Of a DNA stretch of 64,000 nt, positions 23,434-34,800 are shown piece by piece (the first letter of the stretch is position 1; the number at the start of each line of letters is the position of its first letter). Position numbers and translations under genes: made by a program. Below the pieces are notes generated by a model. That model was given only the letters and a program-made list of their open reading frames with translations, was not told where the DNA came from and did no database searches. The stretch is from Lobosporangium transversale (Eukaryota > Mortierellomycota > Mortierellomycetes > Mortierellales > Mortierellaceae): assembly GCF_002105155.1 (NCBI RefSeq), contig NW_019028982.1, positions 332,501-396,500 of the forward strand, written 5' to 3'.

Positions 23434-25844
23434 TTAAATCACGTTCCTTATCAACATTGGAGGACAACACAGCATTAGATAAAAAGACAAGACAAAAGAT
23501 AAAGACTTACTTCAGCATGGCATCGGCACGCTCCTTCATCTCAGCAGTCGAAGGAACACGTGGAGAATGAATATCAAAGACACCGGGCCCGATCTCAGCA
23601 GTATAACCATGGGTCGAGAAGGCACCCAAGATACGCATGTCCGATTTGGAGTTCTCGATGGTCAAGACATCAGCATCCATTCGGATAATGGCCTGGAAGA
23701 TATCTTGGAAGTCAGAGTAGCACATGTGGGTGTGGATGACTGTGGTATCTTGAACACCAGTGGTCGAGAGCAAGAAGGCATCGACGGCCCACTGAAGGTA
23801 AAAGTTAAAGTCAACAGAGCGGAGAGGAAGACCCTCACGGATAGCGGGCTCATCGACCTGGATGTGGATAATGCCAGCCTTTTCAAGATCGACGACCTCA
23901 TCGCGGATGGCAAGTGCCAACTGGTTGCAGACAACAGAGCGAGGAATGTCATCACGGACAAAGGACCACTGCAAGCAAGTGACAGGACCAGTTAACATAC
24001 CCTTCATGGGCTTGCTGGTCAAGGACTGGGCATAGACAGACTCGGCAATGGTCATGGGCTTGACACGGTGGACATCACCAAAGATGATCGGAGGTCGGAC
24101 GCAGCGAGAGCCATACGAGGCAATCCAGCCGTTTTCGGAGAAGATATAACCTTCCAAGCGCTCGCCAAAGTAGGCGACCATGTCATTACGCTCTGCCTCA
24201 CCGTGGACGAGGACATCAATGTTGAGCTTCTCCTGCTCGCTGACACAGTAAGCGATCTCTTTCTTGATGAACTCGTTGTAAGCAGCCTCATCGATCTCAC
24301 CCTTCGTGAACCTGGCACGAGCCAAACGGATCTCCTTAGTCTGAGGGAAGGAGCCAATGGTTGTGGTGGGGAACTCGGGCAGGGGATGGGCCTGGTGCTG
24401 TTTAGCTTGACGCTCAGAAAATCCGCTTCGGCGACGGAGCTGATCAGGAACAATGGCCTCGAGACGCTGGCGGACAGCGCTGTTGGTGGTGTGGGATGAA
24501 GTGCGACGAGCATCGATCGAACGGGCATTGTCGGCCAACTCAGCCCGGACAGATTCCGCACCATGGTTAAGGGCGTGAACAAGGGTGTGAACCTCCTTGC
24601 ATTTTTCCTCAGAAAAGGCAAGCCAGTCAAAGAGTTCGGGATGCTTGGAAGCGAGACGCTTCTCGAACTTGAGGGTCACAGGGGTATGCAAAAGAGAGCA
24701 TGAGGGGGCAACGAAGACGCGGTCGGAACCGAGAGAAGCCACGGCAGTCTGAGCGATCTTGAGAGCGTTGGCGAGGTTCGTCTTCCAGATGTTACGACCA
24801 TCGACCAAACCGAGGGAAAGAACCTGGGTCTGGTTGATGTTAGCAATGACATGCTCGAGCTGCTCTGAGGCACGAACGAGATCGATATGAAGACCAGCAA
24901 CACCAGAGTTCTTGACAAACGAGACATTGCTGCCGATACGGCCAAAGTAGGTGGCAATCAAGAACTTGAGCTGAGGAGCAGCAGCGGTCAAGCGAGTGTA
25001 GGTCTCTTGGAAGTGACCGATGACAGCATCAGCGAGGTCAAGGGCGAGAATGGGCTCATCAACCTGGATCCAATCAGCACCAGCTTGAGCGAGCTTTGAG
25101 AAGAGCTCTTCATAGACTGGGAGGAGCTTGGGGAGGAGAGTGATAAGTTCAAGACCGACAGAGTTCTTGGCAGCCTTGCCGAGTAAGAGGAAGGAGAGAG
25201 GACCGAGGACAACAGGACGGGTGTGGATACCAAGGGCCTTGGCTTCGTTGAACTCCTCAAGAGTCTTGATCTTGGGGCCGAGATGGAAGGTTTGGTTAGT
25301 CTCGAATTCGGGAACGATGTAATGGTAGTTGGTGTCAAACCACTTCTTCATCTCTTGAGCCTCGATATCAACCTTCTCTTGGGTCTCGGTGGCAGGCTTC
25401 TGGATACCACGGCCGATGGCAAAATTGCGCTCATGACCGTCGGGGAGATGACGGAAACGCTGAGGAATGACGTTGAACATGACGGAATGGTCAAGCACAT
25501 GATCGTAGAAGGAGAAGTCGCCCGAAGGGATCTGGGCCAGACCCTGAGCCTTCTGCAACTTCCAGTTCTCAGCACGCAGTTTGACGGCTGCCTCATCGAG
25601 GGCCTGCTCATTGACCTTGCCGGCCCAGAAGCTCTCGACGATCTTCTTGGTCTCGCGCTGGGCGCCCTATTGACGATCAAAGAAATCAGATAAGGAGGGA
25701 ACGTGGGTTAGGCAAATAAATAAATAAATAAATTTAAGATTAAGACAAACATTGGATAGTTTAGGTTCAAATTTCGCACGCATTTTTTGATCAAACGACA
25801 AGACGTACGATTCTGGGGAAACCCAAGTTAGTAGCCTGAACCAT
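23254..25844 (-). CDS. MET6: Cobalamin-independent methionine synthase
   Basis: Three exons, 25844-25809, 25666-23511 and 23386-23254, give 774 residues, as expected for MetE/Met6. The enzyme transfers the methyl group of 5-methyltetrahydropteroyl-triglutamate to homocysteine, making methionine in the cytosol. The N-terminus [20 protein letters not shown] is the conserved folate-side start and is split by intron 1 right after residue 12. The zinc ligands are present with family spacing: His659 and Cys661 (HTHMC), Glu683 (LTIEN) and Cys744 (NPDCGLKTR). Substrate-loop motifs such as [13 protein letters not shown] and [16 protein letters not shown] are also present. Codon use is strongly biased to C/G-ending codons, as in highly expressed fungal genes. 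It is convergent with the calponin gene and divergent from the AP-4 beta gene. Confidence 0.97.
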
Positions 25845-26298
25845 GGTGATAGTAGTGGGTGTGGTAGAAAGAGTTGGATGTATGTGTATGCTTGTGGAAG
25901 GGTAAAAGAACTTGGAAGAGATCTTTTTTGGGGATAGGTCTGGTATGAATAGGATCTGCGAAGGAGAAAAAAGAAGAAAAAAAAAAAAAAAAGAGAGAGA
26001 AGGGAGTGCAGTAACGTTTTTATACTCATTGGGATGGGACTGTCTTTCTCTGTCGCCTCATCTGATTGGACGATCTATGTAGGCGCCAAATTGCTTCGTC
26101 TGTGGCGTGGAGGGATCACATCATTTTTCCAATTGAAAATGCCTCTACAGTAGACATGAATACATAAAAATAGCTAGAGTGAAAGCAATGCTTTTTTCTT
26201 TTTCCTCTTTAGCAATAGGTAGAGAGATGAAGCTTGGGTCTTTTATCATTCCAATACCACAGCTTGATAACAATAGGCCTTAAATGAGGAGCAATGTT

Positions 26299-26334
<36 letters not shown>

Positions 26335-26874
26335 TGTTGTAAAGTGACATGAACAGGATAGGAATGTTTTTCGCGTAAAGAAATATGTACAGTACATGTA
26401 TATTTTTGAGTGAATGTGTACATGTTCTGTCGGCAGATGTTTCTCTCTTTTTTTTTTTTTTTTTTTTTGGCAAATATCACGATGACTCTTTGAGCACAAA
26501 GATTTGTGTGAGAAAATACGCCAAATCCTATCTCCGCTCGATGTGCTCACACCTGTCAAAAATTCTATAGTCCTATGGATGCATTTAAGCATTGAAGTGT
26601 TGACAATGATGTTTATGTTTATGAGAGAGATATCACACTCTAAATACCCACATTCCCCTGGACGCATCAATGCATAAGACGCGCTTTTGATTTATATCTA
26701 TACTTTGGTCAGCCAAATACTATTTGATTATAGATATCCAAATACAAAACATACTGCACATCCATCGTGCACGTTCAGGACCTCAACAACAGCTCTGTCG
26801 CCTTTCTTCTCCTTCCTTTTTTCTTGTCTTTTTTTTTTTTATTTTTTTTTAGCAACTTAATTCAATTAAATACA
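25845..26874. promoter_or_regulatory. Divergent promoter region of MET6 and the AP-4 beta gene
   Basis: About 1 kb between two divergently transcribed genes. It has A runs near 25976-25993 and 26300-26332, a T run at about 26451-26468 and a pyrimidine-rich stretch just before the AP-4 start. No specific factor site could be named and no extra gene is seen. Confidence 0.45.
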
Positions 26875-28120
26875 ATGGATGTTGCAGAATTGGCAGAGGC
26901 ATTCAAGGAGCAATCCCCAAACCATGCACAACTGATGCAACGCATGCAAGCACTCATGGGACAGGGTATAGACGTCTCTTCTTTATTCGCGAATGTAGTC
27001 TCAGTAAGGATAGTTGCTATTCACATCCAACCTTCAGATATTAAGCAAAAGGAAGGAGCATCTTCATGTTTACATAAAGTATTTGTATTAATAAACAATA
27101 CTTCCGATCTAAGCTTGCGTCCATACGCGATATACCCATCAAAAAGGCTGCCTACGCGTTCCTGACTATGTATGGCCGGACGAACGAAGAACTATGCTTC
27201 CTAAGCATCAACACACTTCTTCAGGACTGTGCGGATGCTGATCCCATCGTACGATCCCTTGCATTGCGAACACTTTGCTCGCTTGGGTAAGGTAGGGGGA
27301 GGGAACAGAGGGATCTGAAGGATATTGACCTTTATTCTGTGAATATGACCTAAAGGACTATCTAATCGATCATATTGTTCATTTTATTTTATTTTATTTT
27401 ATTTTTATTTTTTTTATTTTTTATATAGACAGAAAAGTGCACTGCGGTTCATGCTGCAGCCCTTGAACAAGGGTTTCCAAGACAAAAACGCTCATGTCAG
27501 AAAGACGGCTGTCATGGCGTGTATTCCATTATTCGAACTTGACTCGGTTTTTGTCCTCGGTATATATATCATTTGTATTAATTTTTCTTTTTATATTTCC
27601 ATGTTCAAATGTCCATCATCCTTCTTCTCCCGGTGTCCCACGCTAACCTACGATCGGTTTTTTTTATTGTTATTTTTATTTTTATTTTTATTTTTATTTT
27701 TATTTTTATTTTTATTTTTATTTTTATTTTTATTTATTTATTTTTTATGTTTTATTTTTTTCAGAAAGCGAAATTGTTGATAAATTGTATGGACTACTCA
27801 GAGATCGAGATGCTCAGGTGGTGATCAACTGTATTCTGGCATTAGAAACCATCCTGGTGGATGAAGGCGGCATTGTCATCAATCAAAACATTGCTCAATA
27901 CTTGCTTAAACGATACAAGGATTGGAACGCAAGTCAGCTACAGATCGTCCTTGGAGTCCTCTGCCGCTACAGACCTTTAACTAGCGATGAGCTCTATGAG
28001 ATCATGGTAAGAAGTAGAAGAAGAAAAAGAAAAAGAAAAAGAGCTAGTTTACTAAACCTCAGTCTGATTTACTTTTTTATCGTTATTTGGATACTCTTAC
28101 TCATACTTGATATTTTGCAC

Positions 28121-28152
<32 letters not shown>

Positions 28153-28351
28153 CATATCCACTCATAGAATGATATAGATGATGGCTTGCAGCACCCATCG
28201 CAAGCGGTTCAAATGGCAACCCTTAGATTGTTTATCTGGCTAACCCAAGATTTGAATGAGGTTCAAGAGGATGTCCAAAAGACTATTGAAGGTGCTCTTC
28301 ATTTCTTAATTTGATCCGCAACCTTTTATTGTTACTATTCAGTCACTAACC

Positions 28352-28392
<41 letters not shown>

Positions 28393-30787
28393 TTCCCTTT
28401 GCTGATAAGAAACCCTACTCAAGCATCTGGAATCACCTATACCAGATATTATATATGCATCGCTATGCCATCTTGCACTACTAGTAGAAAAGACTAAGGG
28501 ACTTTTACAAACAGCACCTCAGCATCTCTCTGCTCTTTTCTGCAGGTAAACATAAAGTCATTTTTTATTTGGAATCAACGTACATGTATATAAATTATCT
28601 TATTAACCTTCTAACTTTCTTTACCTACTCTGGTTCTCTTCGTGCTCTCCTTCCTTCATCTCTATTCAATCAAGGTCCTATGAGCCTGTCGCGATTAAAA
28701 CCCAAAAACTTGACCTCTGCACTACCATTGCTCGATCTTCTTCTGCAGCCACTACAGTCAATGCAGATACTGCTGCTGCCTTCACAGAATCAAAGGCACA
28801 GCTACAAAACTACATCTTGGACCATCTCTGCCAGGTTGCGGCTCTGAACTACTCCCCATCTTCTTCTACTATTACTGCCACCACTTCATCTTACCGTCTA
28901 GCGACAAAACTCGATCGACAAACATTAGCAGAGCAACTTCGGGTGGCATGTCATGCGATAGAATCTATCGGAATCATCGGATCTGCGCCTCATACATCAC
29001 CATTATCTAGTTCAGCCTTAGGGTCAGCTTCAACCTCAGGAACACTGATACCCGACCATGAGTATAATCCCACCGAATCACCATTAAAATTACATCATTC
29101 GAGTGGCAAGCGTAATCAACCAAAAGCGATTGTTCAATCCTGTCTTGATCGATTATTTCAATTACTTATTCTCTTTTCGGGAATGGAGCATGTCTTGGAT
29201 CCTAAAGCACACCGTGCTCGTGACCATAGTCGTGACAAAAAGGAGAAAACTATCTCTAATGTTTCATCGTCATCACCATCACCATCACCATCATCATCAC
29301 CAACAGCTTCAACAAGTTGGATGCACTCAATTGATAAAATAGCATTTCAGGACCTGGATTTAGATGAAAGTCAGAAGGCCATGTTGTTGTCGGCTGCCCT
29401 AATAGCCATCGAAAGTAAGGAAGAGAAAGAGTACTAGGTCCTCTTTTCTGTATTGCTCTTTCCGTTTCTAATTTCGATTCTGTCTTTTTTTTTTTTATAT
29501 ATATACCTCTAAAAAACTTCCCCTCCGTCTTCTTCGTACTCTTCCTCTGTCCCTTACCATTATTATCACTGTCGTCGCCCATTGCCGTTTACTATTGCCA
29601 TCAGGATGCTGGCAGCCTGAATTCAAAGCTCGGGTTTGGACATTACGCTCTGTCAACGACTCCTTGGATGAGTTACCATCTAAAAACACCGGGAACGGTA
29701 GCAGTGGTACTGGCAGTGTTAGTATTCTAAAACCATTCCAGATCAAAGCACTCGGCATTCTCCTTCTTCGACATCTTGATCAAGATGAACTGGATCGAAG
29801 AGCCAAAACCAAGAAACCTCTCCGTTTCCGATATGATGATAGCGCGAGTATCAGTGGGGGATGCGGTGGCGGTGGAGATCTGCTTTCCTCTGTGCATAGT
29901 CTATCAGGTTCTGGGAGCGGGATAGGGACAACGGTAGCAACAACAACCGAGGATATTTCAAGGCTCGCAAGGATCAATGGGATTCGGATTTTACTCTTGG
30001 AAGAATCTTTGCAACAACGACAGTTAATCCTACATCAGAACAAGAAGGCGCAATCAACGGAAAGAACAACAGCAGTCGTAACAGATGCTACGGCTATGGC
30101 TACAGCCCTTGCGATGCGATATCAATATGTTGTTGTTCTACAACAGCAAATTCAAGACATAGTACAGTCGATCCATACAAACAACAATGACAACAACAAT
30201 AACAGTACCATGCATTCACTACAAATCAGAAATGAACAAATTGCTGCTCTTCATTTAGCCTGTTACATGGTTGCCTTCGTAATCGATCACGGTGGTTATT
30301 ATCATTCGTTCCTCGACCTCAAAAAGGACGACGGAGGAGGAGGAGGGGGAGGAGGAGGAGGAGGAGGAGAAGGAGAAGGAGAAGGAGAAGGAGAAGATGA
30401 TCGAAACAGTAACCAAGAAGAAGCAAAAAGCCAGAAATATCGAGAGTCTCTTGGAGAAAAACTACCTCGTGAACGTGATAATGAACTTTTGAGATCCAGC
30501 CTCGAGATTCTTGCACATGCAATCGATCAGCTCATTCCTCCAGTAGCAACAACGGAAGAATTGGATGATAATGATTCCCGCATAGACGACGCCTTCAGCC
30601 CTGCTGGTACAGGAAATAATCCGTTCAATGAACAAGGATCGCGACAAACTCCCGACATCCGTCCTCATGATCACAATCATAATCGCCATCATAAAGAGAA
30701 TCTTCTAATTTCAAAAGATGTTGCAGATCGTGCTCGATTTATCAAAGCAGCTTTCCTTGTCCCTCTTTTAAATGGCTTATCGACAGT

Positions 30788-30821
<34 letters not shown>

Positions 30822-31064
30822 CCAGTGGCAACAAACCTTTCAAGTTCATCATCCAATCCTTTTGACTCTCCAATCTTCAGAACAGAGTCCTATTGTCGAC
30901 TTGTGAAACAGAAGCTGGTCGCCCAGTTTGGTGTCACTGGACAACAGCAAGTATCACAGCTTCCCTATGCTGACATAACTAGTCTTCAGGAGATCAATCG
31001 GCAAATGCTCAATGACTGGCGTTTTCAGATCGGATTCAACACCTTGGCCATCCCTCAACCATAA
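26875..31064 (+). CDS. AP4B1: AP-4 complex beta subunit (beta-4 adaptin)
   Basis: Eight exons: 26875-27003, 27114-27286, 27429-27559, 27765-28006, 28168-28291, 28410-28545, 28675-29414 and 29605-31064, together 1044 residues. The N-terminal adaptin solenoid aligns well with AP-4 beta: GQGIDVSSLFANVVS, INTLLQDCADADPIVRSLAL, SEIVDKLYGLLRDRDAQVV and EGGIVINQNIAQYLLKRY, followed by CRYRPLTSDELYEIM and RSYEPVAIKTQKLDL. The latter half is expanded by Ser-, Gly-, Glu- and His-rich insertions (polyglycine/glutamate near 30333-30395, polyserine near 30788-30830), so it is longer than the animal protein. AP-4 sorts cargo at the trans-Golgi network without clathrin. AP-4 is patchy in fungi. AP-1/2 beta is the main alternative but fits the N-terminal motifs less well. 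The intron after exon 3 carries about 12 TTTTTA units. Confidence 0.78.
27664..27737. repeat. (TTTTTA)n hexanucleotide repeat within an intron
   Basis: About a dozen tandem TTTTTA units filling the 3' part of the third intron of the AP-4 beta gene, upstream of its TTTTTTCAG acceptor. Confidence 0.92.
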
Positions 31065-31270
31065 AAGAAATTAAAATAAAATAAAAAATAAAAAAATAAA
31101 AATAAAAAACCAACTTTGTAGCTCATCAGTGATTAAAGAACTGTAAACATGTATTTCATGCAGTGATAAACAATATCATTAAAGTTATTATTATATTTGT
31201 TGTATGTTACTTTATGGTTATCTGTCATATTTTTAATGAGGAGGGAGGAAAAAAAGAAAAGAAAAAAGGA

Positions 31271-31839
31271 TTATTGATTAAAAGATGGCAGTGGTGGCCC
31301 ACTATCTTCTCGAAGAGATGACAGCAGATCCTGTGCTTTAACTGCAACAGATGCGGAGTGCTCCATACGGTTTTTCCGCCGGCGATCTCTCCGTGAAGCT
31401 TCATTATCACCTCCATTCCTCAGGCTCTCGAGTAGGCTGTCCATCATACCCTTATCATCACTACCACCATCTGCATCGGGTGTGGGGCCTAAAGCGACAG
31501 AAAGAAAGAAGTAAAAAAAAAAAAAAAAAAAAAAAAGGAAAAGTTGAGTTTTCTTGATTTTACTTAATCTTAGATCCATCCGGAGTATGAAAGTAGGTCT
31601 CAACTGTAAATCTCGAAAACTTTGCTTACCTTCCGCAGTGATGTTGGGAACTTGCAGGCGATTCCTTTTGGCTGCAATCTGCTCTTGACGTTGCTTGGCC
31701 GCCAATTTGGCTTTTTCGCGCTGCTCCTCCTTTTCTCTCTGCTTACGGTTGTCGTCTCTTGCTTTCTGTTGAGGCAAAAATAATAATAATAATAATAGAA
31801 AAAAAAAAAAAAAAAAAAAAAAAACTTTAGAATCCCGTA

Positions 31840-31880
<41 letters not shown>

Positions 31881-34800
31881 ACCCATAACATAAAACTAAA
31901 GAGTTATACCTCAAAGGATGCCATAAATGTCTTGAATATTCCAAAGAATTCGTCCGGCTTCATGATTGTAGGCTCTTCGCCATAAAACTTTACACAATCC
32001 TTATACAGCTCATCCATCTCCGCCATGGCTGCCTCGGCTGCTACGAACTGTTGCTCAGCTGACTCAATAAAAGGCTTCATGACTTCATAAAATCGATCGT
32101 CAGGAGTGACTTTGAGGCCGTCAGGATAGTGTGTGTTGAGCTCCACTTTGATCTCCTTGATCTTGGTCTTAATCAGGTTGAAATCAGACTGAAGCTCAGG
32201 TAATGACACTCGGCATGCCTCACCACAGGAACTGATTTCAGATTGGTAGTTCAACAAGTCAGGTAATGTCGTCTCTGTGATATTGGTCAAGAAGTGAAGC
32301 AATGTCATGTTGGGGGTATTGGATGCTTTCGTGTCGACCAACTTGTTGATACTGGCAATCTTGAAACCAAATGCACCGCCATTATGGCCAGAACCGTTCA
32401 TGTAGTTTCCGAGCATCAGAATTAGATTGAGTAGCTCCTTGAAATATTTGGCCTCCTTCAAGTTTCTAGAGGCAACAGAAATGGCGAAAATGGACTCGTT
32501 GACGCCCTCTAAGAGCGAATTGAAGGTCACCTTAAAACGAAGTCCTTCCAGACGTTGTTGATAGCGGTCGATCTTCAGGATTTCCACAAAGAATGCTTCT
32601 GCTCTACCAAGCTGCAACTTGACATCCTCGGACGCATCCTTGTACTCCAGCAACTTTCCAGTTTCTTCGGCATCAGGAACAAACTTGAGCAAGTTTGTCA
32701 ATTGAACAAGGCTTAACTTTTGATCATCCATACTAACGATGGCATTACGGATTTCTGGATTTGTGTGCTTCATACCACCCAACATGATGTTGATCTGGTG
32801 AGCACGACGCTGCTCAATAACGAGGATTTCTCGCGCCTTCTTGGCTGCACGGGGCTCTATATATAAAAACAGAGAAAAGTTAATAACCTTTGATATTACA
32901 GTAAAGCACTATTACATGTACACACTTTCAAAATAACCTACCTTTACGCTCAAACACCTTGGCGACAAAAAGCTCCTCCATACTTCCAAAAATACCATTT
33001 GCACCGAGAGCTTGCTGAAGAGCCTCTTCGTCCACGCCACCAGAACCCCATACAGTATTTCCGACAGACATGTAATTGAGCTTCTCCCACTGTAATGTCT
33101 TAAGCTTGACACCCGCCATTTGTGCATCCTTCTTTTGGTTCATCTTTCCTAGCATAGGCATACCAGGCGCGCCAGGTGGGGGTGGTGGGCCTCCTCGACC
33201 GGGTGGTGGCGGCGGCGGTGGCGGGCCTCCAACACCTGGTGGGGGAGGAGGAGGTGGAGGAGGAGGAGGAGGAGGAGGAGGTCCACCGGCCTTGGGCGCT
33301 GCAAGTACTGGAGCCTTAGTTGTAGTTGGACTGCTTGTGCCCAGTCTCTTTTTCTTGGCAGCCAACATGGCGGCAAATGTTCCTGGTGCTGGTTCATCCG
33401 AGTCTGAGTCCGTGTCATTGCTGCTAGCTTTAGTACCACTTGTACCTTTGACTGCAGCACCTTTGGCCAACATCTCACCCAACAAACCACCCATTTTGGC
33501 TGATGGCGATGGGAGAGATGGTGAAGCAGGCCCTGGTGGTGGTGGTGGTGGAGGGGCACCAGAAATTGGTGGTGGGGGAGGAGGTGGTGGAGGAGCACCA
33601 GAAACTGGTGGTGGCGGTGGAGGTGGTGGAGGAGCGCCAGAAACTGGTGGTGGCGGTGGAGGTGGTGGAGGAGCGCCAGAAACTGGTGGTGGTGGTGGTG
33701 GTGGAGGCGGTGGTGGTGGTGGCGGAGGAGTACCAGAAATTGGATAGGTATCTGAAGCTGGAAGGTCATTTGAAACTGGATAGGCATCTGAAGCTGAAAA
33801 GTCCTTTGAACCTAGGTAAGCATCTGAAGCTGAAAAGTCCTTTGAAGCCAGATAGGCATCTGAAGCTAGAAGATCGTCTGAAGTGGAATATTCTTTTGAA
33901 ACTGGAACTTCATCTGAAGCGGGATAAGCTTTTGAAACTGGGACTTCATCTGAAACCGAAAGGTCATCTGAAGCTGGAAGATCGTCTGAGTGTGGAAAGC
34001 TAACTGAGGCTGGAAAGTCATCTGAAATCGGATAGGAATCTGAGGTTGGAAGATCATCTGAAGTTGGAAGAGGAGATAGTGGTGATAGAATTTGTGTAGT
34101 AGGAAGTGGTGATGATGGTGCTGGCGCTTGCCCTTCAACAGGTAATGAGGCCGGTGGAGGTGATTCCGTATTTTTCTCAGGTAATTCCTCACCAATATCT
34201 ACTAAAGAAGGACGTGGGTAGGGCACAATACCATTAGAATGAGTTTTTAAGGACCAATAAAAACAAAAATAAAAAATAAAAAATAAAAGAGACTATCATC
34301 AGAAAACCGCGTACCTTTTTCCCTTGATACATCTCTACCCCCTTGTTCACCCTCTGCTCCCAGGCGGTCACTGAGATTTTCTCGATCAGAGCCGTTCATG
34401 AGCGCATCTGAACGCTCTTCTAACCGGCTCGTTGAGGTCGTTTCAGCTGCTTGGTCAGTAGAAGCCAACCCAGGTAATTTAGCGTAGCGTTTCTGCAATC
34501 TGGCACCTTCAGCTCTGGTTTGCTCAAGCAGCTTGCGGATCCTTTCATTATCAACAACCTGGCTGCTACTTCCCGTGCTCTGAACACGTGCATTACCAGT
34601 TCCTGATCCACCAGTTCCTGATCCGCCCGTTCCTGATCCACCAGTTCCAGTGCTTCCATTTCCTGCAGCACTTTCTCCAGTACTTTCTCTGACGCCTCCA
34701 AGCTTTCCTCCAGTACCTCTTCCAACGCCTCCTGCGATGGCGCCCTTGAGCTCCTCTTTGAAATCCTCTCTGATACTCTCTCTACCACTCTCTCTGATAT

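Noticed and set aside
24068-24499. Plus-strand frame antisense to MET6 (143 codons)
   Set aside because: Produced by the strong third-position bias of MET6, whose own frame matches the enzyme throughout.
33076-33747. Plus-strand 223-codon polyglycine frame
   Set aside because: It is the antisense of the formin FH1 polyproline repeats; no independent coding signal.
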